Of a stretch of DNA of 64,000 nt, positions 27,049 to 37,316 are shown in pieces. Below the pieces are notes generated by a model that was given only the letters and a program-made list of their open reading frames with translations, did not search any database and was not told the DNA's origin. Location of the stretch: assembly GCF_026240635.1 (NCBI RefSeq), contig NZ_CP110848.1:3243741-3307740 (forward strand), written 5' to 3'. The stretch's first letter is position 1. Every line of letters begins with the position of its first letter. The position numbers were made by a program, and so were the translations under genes. This DNA comes from Trichothermofontia sichuanensis B231 (lineage in GTDB: Bacteria; Cyanobacteriota; Cyanobacteriia; B231).

Positions 27049-29556
27049 TCACCACCACTTCAAGCGATCGGCCAGACTACTTGCACTCTCAACAATCGTG
27101 TTGGTAGGGGGTTGCTCATGATCAGGAGTGACCGGTTCCCTTTCTTGCAGTGCTGGGGTCTCATCTGCGTGATTGAGTGGAACTTCAGACGATAGGGTAG
27201 AGGTTTTCGCATCAATTGCCTCCGACCCCTCTGCCACCGTCCCGTCAGCCGCCGGGGGTTCTGGTGCGGTATCTGCTGGAGCCGGGAGCATGACCTCGAC
27301 CTGCTCGCCTTCCCGTTGTTCTGCTTTCGGCTCCGTTACCCCAGATGTCTCTGATATTGCCGCAATTGCCACAGCTTCAGGCATTGGCTCTTCGGTAAAG
27401 ACAGCCTCAATGATGAGTTCGTCGGCACTAACCGCTTCCGTCACCTCCGCTCCAACTGCTGTGTCTTCCGTTCCTCTCTCTTCCATGACTGCTGCTGCGG
27501 TAGGAACAGTTTTCTCAAGCATGGCTGCGGGAGAGAGCGTTTCCCCGGGCGTCTTTGCCTCTGCCACTGTGTCTTCAGGGGGCGTGTCTTGCGGGGCACT
27601 TTCATTAAAGACAGCTTCAATGACGGAATCTTCAGCCCTCACCTCAGTTACCGTCTCACTAGGGGTTCCGTCTTCAGGAACTGCTGCTTCAGAAACCTCT
27701 GCTTCAGAAACTGTTGCTTCAGAAACCTCTGCTTTAGCAACTGTTGCTTCAGAAATCTCTGCTTCAGGAGCAACCGTTTCAGAAACCCCTGCTTCAGCAA
27801 CCTCTGCTTTAGCAGCTGTTACTTCAGAAATCTCTGCTTCAGAAATCTCTGCTTCAGGAGCAACTGTTTCAGAAACCCCTGCTTCAGCAACCTCTGCTTT
27901 AGCAGCTGTTACTTCAGAAATCTCTGCTTCAGGAGCAACCGTTTCAGAAACCCCTGCTTCAGAAACTGTTGCTTCAGCAACCCCTGCTTCAGGAACAGCT
28001 GCTTCAGGAATAGCTGCTTCAGGAATTGCTTCGGGGATAACTTCAGGCGGGGCTTCCGCTATTGCACTGGCAGGCGTATCGGGTTGAGGAGGGGCTGCTT
28101 CTGGGGATGGCTCCGGTTCCGGGGGATCAGCGACTGCTGCTTCACTGGCTTGGAGGGCCGCGATCGCGGCGGCGATGTCGGGATTATCTTGCACGATCGC
28201 TTCATAGAGCTTCAGGTATTCCCGTGCCGACTTATCCCAACTGTAATCGGCTGCCATCCCCCGTTGCTGGAGTGCTCGCCAAGCAGCCTTATAGCGGAAT
28301 CCCTCCCAAGCCCGCACCATACAGGTAAAGAAATCCAGCGGTTCATAGCGATCGAAACAATAGCCATTCCCGGTTTGAGCTTCCGGTTCATGGTGAAAAA
28401 CCGTATCCACCAGACCACCGGTACGGCGCACTACGGGCACACACCCATAGCGCAATGCCAGCATCTGGCTAATGCCGCAGGGTTCAAAGCGGGAGGGCAT
28501 CAGAAACACATCCGCTCCCGCATAAATCTGCCGGGACAGGGTATCGTTATACAGCAAACAAGTTGCGACCCGCCCTGGGTACCGTTTCGATAACTCCCAT
28601 GCCTGGTTTTCGTAGTAGCGTTCACCGGTCCCTAAGAGGACAAATTGAGCATCCGTATAGGACAGAAAGCGATCGATAATCTGGAAGAGCAAATCCAGTC
28701 CCTTTTGCTCCACTAACCGGGCCACCATGCCCATCAAGAAGATACTCGAATTAATCTCTAGGCCCACTTCCTCCTGGAGGGCTATCTTGTTGGCCACACG
28801 ATCGTTGAGCGTTTGGGCCGTAAAGGTTTTGGTAATATGGCGATCGGTGGCAGGGTCATACTGTTCAACGTCGATCCCATTAAGAATTCCGGATAATTTA
28901 CCACTAATAAATGACAGCAATCCCTCTAATCTTTCGCCATAGGCTGGCGTCTGGATCTGCTGGGCATAGGTGGGTGAAACCGTATTCACGCGATCGGCAA
29001 ATTGCACAGCGGCTGCCATTGTATTGTGTCCCTGCATATACCAGGGACACCAGGTCATCTTTTCCAACTTGCCCCGTCCCGGTCCCTGGTAGGCTAAATT
29101 ATGAATGGTAAAGACTGTGCCAATATCAGGTGTTTGGTGCATCCAGACGGGAATCATCCCCGTGTGCCAATCGTGGCAATGGATGATGTGGGGTTTCCAA
29201 AAATTCCAGGCAAACTCCGCTGCCGCATTGGCAAAGAAGGTGAACCGCCACTCCTCATCCTCCCCGTAATAAATTCGCCGAGGGATAAAGGTGGCATGTC
29301 CTAACAAATATAGGGGAACATCCGTGTTGGGAAGCCGAGTCTCATACACGGCAAAGCCCTGGGACATGGCCATACCATGCCAGATGGGTTCCCCTGGCAC
29401 TGCTAACTTGTCCGGCAGAAAACCGTAATAGGGCAGAAAAATGCGGACATCGTGCCCCATTCCCCGTAGTACCTTGGGGAGCGAGCCAACGACATCGCCC
29501 ATCCCACCCACTTTCGCGATCGGGGAAGCTTCGGCTGCAACAAATAAAATCCGCAT
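27049..29556 (-). CDS. glgA: Glycogen synthase with a long repetitive acidic tail
   Basis: Elongates glycogen from ADP-glucose (GT5 family). The catalytic part (~residues 1-460) starts [20 protein letters not shown] with the KxGG ADP-glucose loop, and has [13 protein letters not shown] and the C-lobe segments [21 protein letters not shown] and TGGLVDTVF. It is followed by about 375 residues of low complexity, rich in Glu/Ala/Val/Ser, many in a five-residue rhythm (xEAx[21 protein letters not shown]). Normal GlgA is ~480 residues, so the tail nearly doubles it. ATG 29556 is chosen because the conserved N-terminus starts there; the frame extends 55 codons upstream without family similarity. The tail might tether the enzyme to other proteins. 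Confidence 0.95.
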   Translation of the reverse strand: MRILFVAAEASPIAKVGGMGDVVGSLPKVLRGMGHDVRIFLPYYGFLPDKLAVPGEPIWHGMAMSQGFAVYETRLPNTDVPLYLLGHATFIPRRIYYGEDEEWRFTFFANAAAEFAWNFWKPHIIHCHDWHTGMIPVWMHQTPDIGTVFTIHNLAYQGPGRGKLEKMTWCPWYMQGHNTMAAAVQFADRVNTVSPTYAQQIQTPAYGERLEGLLSFISGKLSGILNGIDVEQYDPATDRHITKTFTAQTLNDRVANKIALQEEVGLEINSSIFLMGMVARLVEQKGLDLLFQIIDRFLSYTDAQFVLLGTGERYYENQAWELSKRYPGRVATCLLYNDTLSRQIYAGADVFLMPSRFEPCGISQMLALRYGCVPVVRRTGGLVDTVFHHEPEAQTGNGYCFDRYEPLDFFTCMVRAWEGFRYKAAWRALQQRGMAADYSWDKSAREYLKLYEAIVQDNPDIAAAIAALQASEAAVADPPEPEPSPEAAPPQPDTPASAIAEAPPEVIPEAIPEAAIPEAAVPEAGVAEATVSEAGVSETVAPEAEISEVTAAKAEVAEAGVSETVAPEAEISEAEISEVTAAKAEVAEAGVSETVAPEAEISEATVAKAEVSEATVSEAEVSEAAVPEDGTPSETVTEVRAEDSVIEAVFNESAPQDTPPEDTVAEAKTPGETLSPAAMLEKTVPTAAAVMEERGTEDTAVGAEVTEAVSADELIIEAVFTEEPMPEAVAIAAISETSGVTEPKAEQREGEQVEVMLPAPADTAPEPPAADGTVAEGSEAIDAKTSTLSSEVPLNHADETPALQEREPVTPDHEQPPTNTIVESASSLADRLKWW
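27680..28035. repeat. Minisatellite encoding the GlgA tail
   Basis: Imperfect 15-bp units of the type GCTTCAGAAACCTCT / GCTTCAGGAGCAACC run head to tail. A larger block of about 75-90 bp (…TCTGCTTTAGCAGCTGTTAC…) is duplicated almost identically at ~27795 and ~27885. In the gene frame it encodes the five-residue xEAxV periodicity. It should be prone to length change. Confidence 0.85.
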
Positions 29557-30127
29557 AATGCTCTCTCGTATTCCCTCACTCACTATACCGGAAGGATGCT
29601 TGCGCGATCGCCGGATACAGCCGCCCTTCCGGGGATTGATCGCCATCCTCCACCCATTGACCGCGAGATTGACCGCACATCCCCTGCTGAGGTCGAGTGA
29701 GGCCAAAGAAGTGAGGGGCAAGTCTTGAGACTACTCAATCCCTGTCTTCTGTTTTCTGTCTTCACAACTGGTACCTCACCCTCATGGAATTAGACCTTCA
29801 AGTTCCTTTACTGTAGGGCGATTGTCAGTGGCTTTCCCATAAAGTTTAAGCGATGAAGTGGCATTGCCCGTCTGTTAGGGGCATCCTAAAATTGAGACCC
29901 CTACGAAGGCGTCCGGTTAGCCGTCCCGGAGTAACCGGTAGGGTTAAGCGTCATTGGTATCTTTGATAACATTTTTTGCCTGATCAGGAGAACGGGAAGT
30001 TCTAGGCGTAGGATCAACAGGGAGGGTTAACCGAGGGCAGCGCAGTGCCGGAGGAAAGACGAGGCGATCGCTGGCCAGACAATTGCTCTTTGCAATTCTC
30101 CGGGGAAGACGCTACGCCCACCATTAG
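29557..30127. other. Divergent intergenic region glgA / PAS kinase
   Basis: 571 bases between divergently transcribed genes. The left part forms an open but unrelated upstream extension of the glgA frame. No RNA gene or repeat recognised; both promoters should be here. Confidence 0.4.
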
Positions 30128-33100
30128 ATGTCACTGTTGGCAGGTGATCAACGGTTGACCAAGTCTGCCGAATATGAGGGATGGCGTGTGGTTCCCAAGG
30201 CTAACCATAGGGTTTCCTCCGATCGGGGGGATACATCAGCCTCTTCAGCACTGATGGATGCTCAGGCACAGGTTCTCTTTGAGTTGGCCTCAGACGGGTT
30301 GCTGCTGGTTCAAACCGCAAGGCAGGAAATTGTGGCGGCGAATGCCTCGGCGTGCGCAGGCTTGGGCTATAGCCGTCAGGAATTGTGTCACCAGCGCTTG
30401 TCGGTGTTGCTCGGTTCGCACGGTGTGACCGCTGGCGAATCGCATCGGGTTTCCCTAGCCACAGCGTTGGCCGCGATCACGGTCAAGGAATTATCCGGTC
30501 TGACGCTTCAGCGCAAAGATGGCACTATTTGGCTAGTACAGGTCACTATTTGCGACGAATTCCTACCAGGACATCAGTTGTGGCAATTCCGTTCCCACAG
30601 CACCTCCCCGAAGGCATCGATGCCCGATACGCCGTCGGCGTCAGGTGTCAACGAGAGCCTCAAGCAACGTTACGAAGATCTGTTACATTCCCTCGATGGG
30701 ATTGTTTGGGAGTTTGATCTCACCCGTGAATGCTTTACCTTTGTTAGCCAAAAGCTCGAAAAGTTACTCGGTTACACACCAGAACAGTGGCTAGCGGATG
30801 CTGGCCTTTGGCAGAACAGCATTCATCCGGACGATCGCGAGGCAGCCGTCCACACCTGCTTTTCTCGCTGCCAAACCGAGGACGACTTTCACTTTGAATA
30901 CCGCATGATCACGGTCACTGGGCAGGTGGTGTGGATTCGCGACTTTGTAACGGTGGTCAGGGAACACCAGCAGCCAGTGAAACTATGTGGTGTGCTAGTG
31001 GACATTAGCGATCGCAAAGAGGTTGAGGAGGATCTACAGGCCAGCCAGCGCCTGAACCAGCAAATTCTGGATATTTCACCGGATATTTTATATCTCTACG
31101 ATATCCCCGGTCGCCAACTCACCTACGTTAATCAACGGGTGACGGAATTGATGGGCTATTTGCCAGAAGAACTGGAGCAGCTCGATGCGGCTGGCTTACT
31201 GGACTTGATTCATCCGGCTGATCGCGATCGCTTGGTGGCAACCTTACAGCAGTTTGCGACGCTGGGGCCAGAGACTCCCCTGGAACCGGATACGATTCTG
31301 GAAACCGAATTTCGCTTTTTGCGATCGGATGGGGAATGGCGATGGTTGCACAGTTGTCAAAGCTTGCTGATGACGGATGAAGCCCATCAACCCCTGATCC
31401 TCTTTGGGACGCTCCAGGATATCCACGATCGCAAACTGGCGGAGAAAAGCCTGCGCGATAGCGAGCGCCAATTCCGCACCCTGACCGAGGCGATGCCTGC
31501 CGCCGTGTTTATTTTTCGGGAGACAGAGATTCTCTATGTCAATTCCGGTGCAACCGTGATCACGGGCTACGATCGGGAACAACTGCTGAACCTATCTCTG
31601 GATGCCCTGCTCCATCCCGACTCCCGGCAGTGCTTTTGGGACCGACACCGAACCTTTACGGCGGCGCAGTGGTCCAACCTCAATACCCCAACAACGACAA
31701 CCGGCCAAGAACACGTAGTGGCTGCCCAAGAGAACACATCTGAGGCAACCTTGCGCCAAGGGGGGCAACTCAAACCCAGCCCACTTTCTGCAACGGGTCC
31801 GACGACCGCAGGGCATCTGCACCCGTTAGTCTCTCCCATTGCGCCCCAAATCGAGATCAAGATCCTAACCCAAACGGGGGAAGAGCGCTGGTTAGCCTTT
31901 TGCGATCGTCGCATTGAGTTTGAAGGACAACCCGCCACCCTGGGCATTGCGTTGGATATTAGCGATCGCAAACAGGCCGAGGTTGCCCTCCAGGCCAGTG
32001 AGGCCCAAATTCGTCTGATTACTGATTCTGTCCCTTGCCTGATTGCCTATGTGGACGCGCACCAACGCTACCAGTTTGTGAACCAGCAATATGCCCACTG
32101 GTTTGGCCGCGATCGTGCCCACATCCTGGGTCGTCATATGCGCACGATCCTGAAACCTACCCACTATCGCCAGGTCCAGGCCCAGGTGAAAAAGGTTCTC
32201 AGCGGCCAAGCGGTGGATTTTGAGGCGGTTCTACCAGATATGAACCAGCAAAACCACACTGTCCATATTAGTTATGTCCCTCACCACGATACCAATGGTG
32301 AGGTGTTGGGTTTTTATGTCCTGATTGAAGATATAACCACTTTGAAACAATCGGAGAGCCGCCTGCGGGAGAGCGAAGCTCGCTATCGATCGGTGATTGA
32401 AGCCATCAGTGAAGGCATTATCCTGCAACAGGCCGATGGCACGATTATTGCCTGTAATAGTGCGGCTGAGCAGATTTTAGGCTATTCTGCCGAGCAGATG
32501 TTGGGTAAAACCGCGATCGATCCCATGTGGTGGACCATCCACGAAGATGGGACCCCTTTCCTGGGTCAGGATTATCCGACCACGGTAACCCTGCGCACCG
32601 GCCAGCCCCAATCCCAAGTCGTCATGGGGATTTATCGGCCTGACGGCTACCTGCGCTGGTTGTCAGTGAATTCGCAACCGATCTTTCAGGCCGAGAGTGA
32701 CACCCCCCGCGCGGTCGTCGTCTCGTTCAGCGACATTACTGAGCAGCGGGCGGCGGAGCAACACCTGCGCCAGCAGGAACTGCGATTACGGTTGGCCCTC
32801 GAAGCCGCAGCCATGGGTACCTGGGAACTGTTGGCCCCTGATGCGCCTTGGACCCTGTGTTCAGAGCGCACCTATTCGATCTACGGTATCCCCACCGATC
32901 AAGACCCAGTCCCAGCCGCAGTGCTATGGGAACGGATTCATCCCGACGATCGCGATCGGGTGATGCAAGCGATCGCCACTAGCTTTGCGCAGCAGACACC
33001 CTGGCACCTGGAATATCGCCTCCAGCATCCCGACGGTCAGGAACACTGGGTAGCTACCTGGGCCACCGTCTTTATCAACGACACGGATGGTACCTCCCAA

Positions 33101-35020
33101 ATGGCTGGGATTGTTCGCGATATTACGCAACAGAAGCAAGCGGAAGCGGCCCTCCGTTACCAGGGGGAGCAAGAATACCTGATGCGCCTGATGACGCAGC
33201 ATATCCATCAATCGCTGGATTTAGATGAGATCCTGAATACGGCAGTGGCGGAAGTCCGTCAATTTCTCCAGGTCGATCGCGTTCTGATTTATCAACTGCA
33301 TCCGCGCAGTGTCAATGAAGCCATTCCCGCAGGATATGACATAGCGGTGCGGGCGGAATCGGCAGCGCCGGGTTGCCTATCCATGCAGGGCTGGCTCTTG
33401 CGCGACCCGTGGCTTCAGTCGGAGGCAGTCCTAGCAGACCTGCAAGCAGGAACCCCCGTCACGGTAGGAAATCTGCAAATTCCTGAGCTATCGCCATCAG
33501 CCCAGGACTTCCTCGAATTCTTTAACATTCGGGCGATCCTGATGGTACCCATCTTACACGGGGAGAACCTGTGGGGGGTGCTGGTGGCCCACCAGTGTCA
33601 TACGCCTCAACCCTGGCACCCGATTGGCATGAACCTCTTATTGCAGCTAGTGGTGCAAATTAGTATTGCCATCCAACAGGCAGAACTCTATCAAACCGTG
33701 CAGCAACTGAACCAGAACTTGGAGCAACAAGTACAAGAGCGCACGGCCCAACTGGAACAGATGCTGGATTTTGAGGCCCTGCTCCAACGGATTACGGACA
33801 AGGTGCGGGAATCGATCGATGAGGATCAAATCCTGCAAACAGCCGTGCAAGAATTGGCCCTCGGGCTGAATTTAGCCTGCTGCGATACGGGGATCTACGA
33901 CCCGGAGCAAACAATGTCCACCATCCGCCATGAGTATACCCAGCATCTCCCCCCAGCGCGGGGAACCGTTATTCCGCTGATGGCCAGTCCTGATCCAGCG
34001 ATTTACACCCAACTGTTGCGGGGGCAGCCATGTCAGTTTTGTTTTGTGGTCTCAGGGTTTGTTCGCCCAGTGCGTTATCAGTATGTGATTCTGGCCTGCC
34101 CGATCGTGGACGACCAGGGAGTCATTGGGGATCTGTGGTTGTTCAAGCGCCAACCCCGCACCTTTAGTGATCAGGAAATTCGACTTGTACAGCAAGTCGC
34201 CAATCATTGCGCGATCGGGATTCGTCAAGCCCGTCTCTACGAGGCAGCCCAGAGCCAGGTGGTCGAATTAGCCCGTTTAAATCGGCTCAAGGATGACTTC
34301 CTGAGTACCATTTCCCATGAGTTGCGCACACCGCTATCAAACATGAACAACGCGATCCAGATGCTGGAGTTGTTCCTTTCCCAACCTAACCTCTTCCAGG
34401 CGGAGGCAGAAACCACCCTACGACTCAAACCCAGTCGGGCCAGTAGCTATCTGCAAATTCTGCGTCACCAGTATCAAGAAGAACTCGATCTCGTCAACGA
34501 TCTGCTGGATCTCTCACGCCTAGAATCGGGCCGGGTTACCTTAGACCTAGCCCCCCTCGATTTACGCACTTGGCTTCCCTGCGTGTTGGAACTGTTCGAC
34601 GATCGTATGCGTAGCCACGATCAACGGTTACAGATTGAGATTGATCCCCACCTGCCCACCGTGATCAGCGATCATACCTATCTGGAGCATATCCTCAAGG
34701 AACTCCTCAATAACGCCTGTAAATACACCCCTGCTGGCGAAGAAATTCGCGTGCAACTGCGAGCGAAATCGCCCCATGTGTACCTTATTGTCACTAATAC
34801 GGGCGTAACCGTCCCAGCGGAGGAAATCCCCCACCTGTTTGAAAAGTTCTATCGCGTCCCCACCGCCGATCCCTGGAAGTATGGTGGGACAGGATTAGGC
34901 CTAGCCCTCGTAGAGCAACGGGTCAAGCAACTCGGCGGTAGGATCTGGGCAGAAAGTCAACCCAACCTGACCCGATTTATTGTGGAACTGCCACAAATAA
35001 CGACAGCGCACAGCACCTAA
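30128..35020 (+). CDS. Multi-PAS/GAF sensor histidine kinase
   Basis: 1630 residues, soluble. About seven PAS domains (starting near residues 45, 178, 305, 445, 623, 748 and 883; several end in the PAC-type DISDRK/DITQQK linker), two GAF domains (~1016 and ~1215), a HisKA helix pair with the phospho-accepting His1397 (TISHELRTPLSNM) and HATPase_c (N-box LKELLNNACKYTP, GTGLGLALVEQ). The first GAF resembles phytochrome/cyanobacteriochrome GAFs (DRVLIYQLHP, LWGVLVAHQCH), but the bilin Cys-His position reads SPSAQDFL with no Cys, so it probably does not bind bilin covalently. It has no receiver domain and no adjacent regulator, so the signal and partner are unknown. Confidence 0.95.
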   Translation: MSLLAGDQRLTKSAEYEGWRVVPKANHRVSSDRGDTSASSALMDAQAQVLFELASDGLLLVQTARQEIVAANASACAGLGYSRQELCHQRLSVLLGSHGVTAGESHRVSLATALAAITVKELSGLTLQRKDGTIWLVQVTICDEFLPGHQLWQFRSHSTSPKASMPDTPSASGVNESLKQRYEDLLHSLDGIVWEFDLTRECFTFVSQKLEKLLGYTPEQWLADAGLWQNSIHPDDREAAVHTCFSRCQTEDDFHFEYRMITVTGQVVWIRDFVTVVREHQQPVKLCGVLVDISDRKEVEEDLQASQRLNQQILDISPDILYLYDIPGRQLTYVNQRVTELMGYLPEELEQLDAAGLLDLIHPADRDRLVATLQQFATLGPETPLEPDTILETEFRFLRSDGEWRWLHSCQSLLMTDEAHQPLILFGTLQDIHDRKLAEKSLRDSERQFRTLTEAMPAAVFIFRETEILYVNSGATVITGYDREQLLNLSLDALLHPDSRQCFWDRHRTFTAAQWSNLNTPTTTTGQEHVVAAQENTSEATLRQGGQLKPSPLSATGPTTAGHLHPLVSPIAPQIEIKILTQTGEERWLAFCDRRIEFEGQPATLGIALDISDRKQAEVALQASEAQIRLITDSVPCLIAYVDAHQRYQFVNQQYAHWFGRDRAHILGRHMRTILKPTHYRQVQAQVKKVLSGQAVDFEAVLPDMNQQNHTVHISYVPHHDTNGEVLGFYVLIEDITTLKQSESRLRESEARYRSVIEAISEGIILQQADGTIIACNSAAEQILGYSAEQMLGKTAIDPMWWTIHEDGTPFLGQDYPTTVTLRTGQPQSQVVMGIYRPDGYLRWLSVNSQPIFQAESDTPRAVVVSFSDITEQRAAEQHLRQQELRLRLALEAAAMGTWELLAPDAPWTLCSERTYSIYGIPTDQDPVPAAVLWERIHPDDRDRVMQAIATSFAQQTPWHLEYRLQHPDGQEHWVATWATVFINDTDGTSQMAGIVRDITQQKQAEAALRYQGEQEYLMRLMTQHIHQSLDLDEILNTAVAEVRQFLQVDRVLIYQLHPRSVNEAIPAGYDIAVRAESAAPGCLSMQGWLLRDPWLQSEAVLADLQAGTPVTVGNLQIPELSPSAQDFLEFFNIRAILMVPILHGENLWGVLVAHQCHTPQPWHPIGMNLLLQLVVQISIAIQQAELYQTVQQLNQNLEQQVQERTAQLEQMLDFEALLQRITDKVRESIDEDQILQTAVQELALGLNLACCDTGIYDPEQTMSTIRHEYTQHLPPARGTVIPLMASPDPAIYTQLLRGQPCQFCFVVSGFVRPVRYQYVILACPIVDDQGVIGDLWLFKRQPRTFSDQEIRLVQQVANHCAIGIRQARLYEAAQSQVVELARLNRLKDDFLSTISHELRTPLSNMNNAIQMLELFLSQPNLFQAEAETTLRLKPSRASSYLQILRHQYQEELDLVNDLLDLSRLESGRVTLDLAPLDLRTWLPCVLELFDDRMRSHDQRLQIEIDPHLPTVISDHTYLEHILKELLNNACKYTPAGEEIRVQLRAKSPHVYLIVTNTGVTVPAEEIPHLFEKFYRVPTADPWKYGGTGLGLALVEQRVKQLGGRIWAESQPNLTRFIVELPQITTAHST

Positions 35021-35685
35021 GTTTTTAGACACCCCAGTAACCCGTGACCATATCCATCATGCTCCTCACTGCTCCCCCAGCTACGGTTCACCGATCCTGA
35101 GAGCATGATTGATAATCCTTCATGTTCCGATGAGCGATCGTCAGCCCCATAACGACACCAATCGGCTGAAAGGGATCAGATTTCTTTAAGGTTTTTCGTA
35201 AAAAAGGCTACTGTTTATTCGCGATCGGCAACTCCTATCACTAATCCTAGTCAATGTAAACTTAAGTTGCAGAATATGCAAAAAAGTTGAGAAAAGGGCG
35301 AAATTTAAAGTCAGGCTTTAAGCTGGGAAAATCACCCAGCAGTGGGTCAGGATACGCTGGCGACTTTGGTCGATTGACCAATCTTTTCCCGTTGCACGAG
35401 GAGAGAGAACAGAGAACAGAGAACAGAGAACAGAGAACAGAGATAGTCACTCAGTTGTCCTCACTGCTCACTTCTCTATCCTCACGCCTAAATGCCTTCT
35501 CACACCCGGGGCCAAGGGACTTTAACCCCAAACCCTGGCTCGTGAGCACTTCTCCCGTTCTGGGAGAGGGGTGGGGGTGAGGGCAGTCCGAGTTTTGTGA
35601 GTCAATCAGGCTGGCGACCTATTATCTCTTGACAAACTTGACTGTAAACAAATTGCTGTAAACAAAAATTCGCAAGAGTCAACCT
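35021..35685. other. Intergenic region with short tandem repeats
   Basis: 665 bases without a convincing gene. It holds a 7-bp tandem array at 35404-35444, a GC-rich palindrome at 35548-35585 (CTTCTCCCGTTCTGGGAGAGG), and a stretch at 35457-35530 (CTCACTTCTCTATCCTCACGCCTAAA...AAGGGACTTTA) that recurs in similar form at 52499-52566. Confidence 0.6.
35404..35444. repeat. 7-bp tandem repeat (AGAGAAC)n
   Basis: Five exact copies of AGAGAAC (35404-35438) followed by a partial copy; a slippage-prone microsatellite in non-coding sequence. Confidence 0.9.
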
Positions 35686-36003
35686 ATGGATAAGATCAGC
35701 CGTTACCGCGTTGCCTGTACGCTTACCTTTGGAGATATCTATCCCCAAGTCATTATCTGGCTTATTACCATCTTTATCAGCTTAGCCGTCGCAATGGCTA
35801 TGCTGGGTGTGAGCCGTCCGGTTTATGCCCTAGCAACTGTGGGCCTGATTTTGGTCCTATCGCTGCCTTTTCTACTTTTTGCCTTTGTGACGACGCTGTT
35901 AAATCACATTGAATTGCGTTCAGTGGATAGCAGCGAAGCAGTTCAGGCGCAGGCCAGTGAGGCATTAGCCACGGATCAGCAACCGGCTCAAGCAACGAGT
36001 TAG
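35686..36003 (+). CDS. Small two-helix membrane protein of unknown function
   Basis: 105 residues: a short N-terminal cytosolic part, two membrane segments (VIIWLITIFISLAVAMAMLG ~25-44; YALATVGLILVLSLPFLLFA ~50-69) and a hydrophilic Ala/Gln/Ser-rich tail. No family is recognised. The ATG at 35686 begins MDKISRYRVACTLTFGDIYP. Composition and hydropathy support a real gene. Confidence 0.65.
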   Translation: MDKISRYRVACTLTFGDIYPQVIIWLITIFISLAVAMAMLGVSRPVYALATVGLILVLSLPFLLFAFVTTLLNHIELRSVDSSEAVQAQASEALATDQQPAQATS

Positions 36004-36054
36004 GGCAGCGTCTGGTTCCTGCCTAGGTCTTCAATCTGGTTTTGAGACGATTGG

Positions 36055-36116
36055 GGACTCTCCTGAGTCTAGGGTGGGGGCGCGTACTACCCCCACCCGA
36101 AACTGAGTGTTTGAGA
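36055..36116 (-). mobile_element. Decayed partial copy of miniature element A
   Basis: GGACTCTCCTGAGTCTAGGG then TGGGGGCGCGTACTACCCCCACCC and GAAACTGAGTGTTTGAGAG is a diverged version of the hairpin half of element A in reverse orientation. The left-end half (GATTTTGGGGTAA) is missing. It abuts family B copy 2. Confidence 0.6.
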
Positions 36117-36118
36117 GT

Positions 36119-36225
36119 TATAGTCAATCCAAATAAGAACGATACAGTTCTTCGCTCTCCTCTCCCGCTCTGGGAGAGAGGCGGGGGGTGAGGGTGCTGT
36201 TTCAGCCTAAATTGCAACGACTATA
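36119..36225 (-). mobile_element. Family B miniature element, copy 2
   Basis: 107 bp in reverse orientation relative to 26791: TATAGTCAATCCAAATAAGA at left, central CCTCTCCCGCTCTGGGAGAGAGG, and CCTAAATTGCAACGACTATA at right. It is followed directly by ATGATTGAGGTAAAGGCTGTA, the family C end sequence. The remaining bases to the pgl start hold nothing else recognisable. Confidence 0.7.
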
Positions 36226-36307
36226 TGATTGAGGTAAAGGCTGTAGTTTTCTTAAATGTTATAAATACCGGCAAACGGTTATTTTAAATCACTCGCTATC
36301 AAACCCC

Positions 36308-37036
36308 ATGTCCCCCATTGTCGAAGTTCTGCCTGACCTGGCTGCTGTGGTTGATCGTGCCCTTGACTTGCTCTTGCCCCGCCTGCAAGCCGCGATCGCT
36401 GAGCGTGGGTTAGCCACCCTGGCCCTCGCTGGGGGGAATACCCCCAAACCGCTCTATGAGCGTCTAGCAAACCAAACTTTTCCGTGGGAGAAGGTGCATA
36501 TTTTCTGGGGGGATGAACGCTATGTGCCTGCCGATCATCCTGATAGTAACCAACGCATGGCCCGTCATGCTTGGCTCGATCGGGTTGCTATTCCGCCTGG
36601 GAACATTCACCCCATGCCCACGGATGCCGCTGAACCGGCGGTAGCGGCCCAAGCGCACGATGCTGAGCTTCGCCGGTTTTTCCAGGTTGCCCCTGGCGAG
36701 TTCCCAGCCTTGGATGTGATCCTCCTAGGAATGGGGGACGATGCCCACACGGCTTCGCTGTTTCCTAAAACTGAGGCATTGCAAGTGTGCGATCGGCTGA
36801 TCACGGTAGGCCACAAAGACGGTCAACCCCGCCTGACCTTTACCATTCCCCTGATCAACACCGCCCGTTGTATTCTCTTCCTGGTGACTGGTGAAAATAA
36901 ACAACAGGCCCTAGCCCAGGTCTTTGCCCCAGCAGCAGACCCGAACCAATATCCCTCCCGTCTGATTCGACCTATTAATGGTGAGTTAATTTGGCTTCTC
37001 GATCAGGCAGCAGGTGCGCAATGGGCAACCCAGTAG
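36308..37036 (+). CDS. pgl: 6-phosphogluconolactonase
   Basis: Hydrolyses 6-phosphogluconolactone in the oxidative pentose phosphate pathway, which supplies NADPH in the dark in cyanobacteria. 242 residues, the DevB/NagB-type fold: LALAGGNTPKPLYERLA (residues ~37-53, sugar-phosphate loop), HIFWGDERYVPADHPDSNQR (~64-83) and LDVILLGMGDDAHTASLFP (~135-153, with catalytic Asp/His). All key segments are intact. The gene is bracketed by two direct copies of family B elements (36119 and 37081). rpiA of the same pathway follows but on the other strand. Confidence 0.95.
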   Translation: MSPIVEVLPDLAAVVDRALDLLLPRLQAAIAERGLATLALAGGNTPKPLYERLANQTFPWEKVHIFWGDERYVPADHPDSNQRMARHAWLDRVAIPPGNIHPMPTDAAEPAVAAQAHDAELRRFFQVAPGEFPALDVILLGMGDDAHTASLFPKTEALQVCDRLITVGHKDGQPRLTFTIPLINTARCILFLVTGENKQQALAQVFAPAADPNQYPSRLIRPINGELIWLLDQAAGAQWATQ

Positions 37037-37080
37037 TTTCAGGTGTATACAGCCTTTCCCTCATTGACTCAGTACACAGT

Positions 37081-37185
37081 TATGGTCAATCTAAATAAGA
37101 ACGATACAGTTTTTCACTCCCCTCTCCCGCTCTGGGAGAGGGATTTAGGGTGAGGGCCGCACCAGTGAGATGCACCCGGTCTATG
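37081..37185 (-). repeat. Hybrid family B / family C repeat downstream of pgl
   Basis: The left half (TATGGTCAATCTAAATAAGA, CAGTTTTTCACTCCCCTCTC) is family B. From CCCGCTCTGGGAGAGGGATTTAGGGTGAGGGCCGCACC on it follows family C, showing the two families recombine at their shared palindrome. The stretch to 37316 includes a GGTGCGACCCGCCCCTACC motif also seen at 39093. Confidence 0.65.
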
Positions 37186-37316
37186 AGGATAGCTGGTTTC
37201 AGACCAGGATTTTGGTGCGACCCGCCCCTACCCCTTTTGGATCGGTTATGGGGTAGGCGGGTTGCTCAAGATAATTGGTTTTCGAGCAAGATACTGGTCG
37301 AGGTGCCCATTAAAAT

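Noticed and set aside
27680-28035. Possible CRISPR array in the repetitive tract
   Set aside because: Repeats are contiguous 15-bp units without unique spacers and keep the glgA reading frame; no cas genes are nearby.
27173-28593. Two long plus-strand frames (304 and 334 codons) with Ser/Ala- and Cys/Phe/Arg-rich repeats
   Set aside because: They are antisense and shifted readings of the glgA tail minisatellite; glgA clearly owns this DNA and the frames have no start signals or domains.
29557-29721. 55-codon N-terminal extension of GlgA
   Set aside because: The conserved GT5 start [12 protein letters not shown] begins at 29556; upstream residues are unrelated and lack a start signal.
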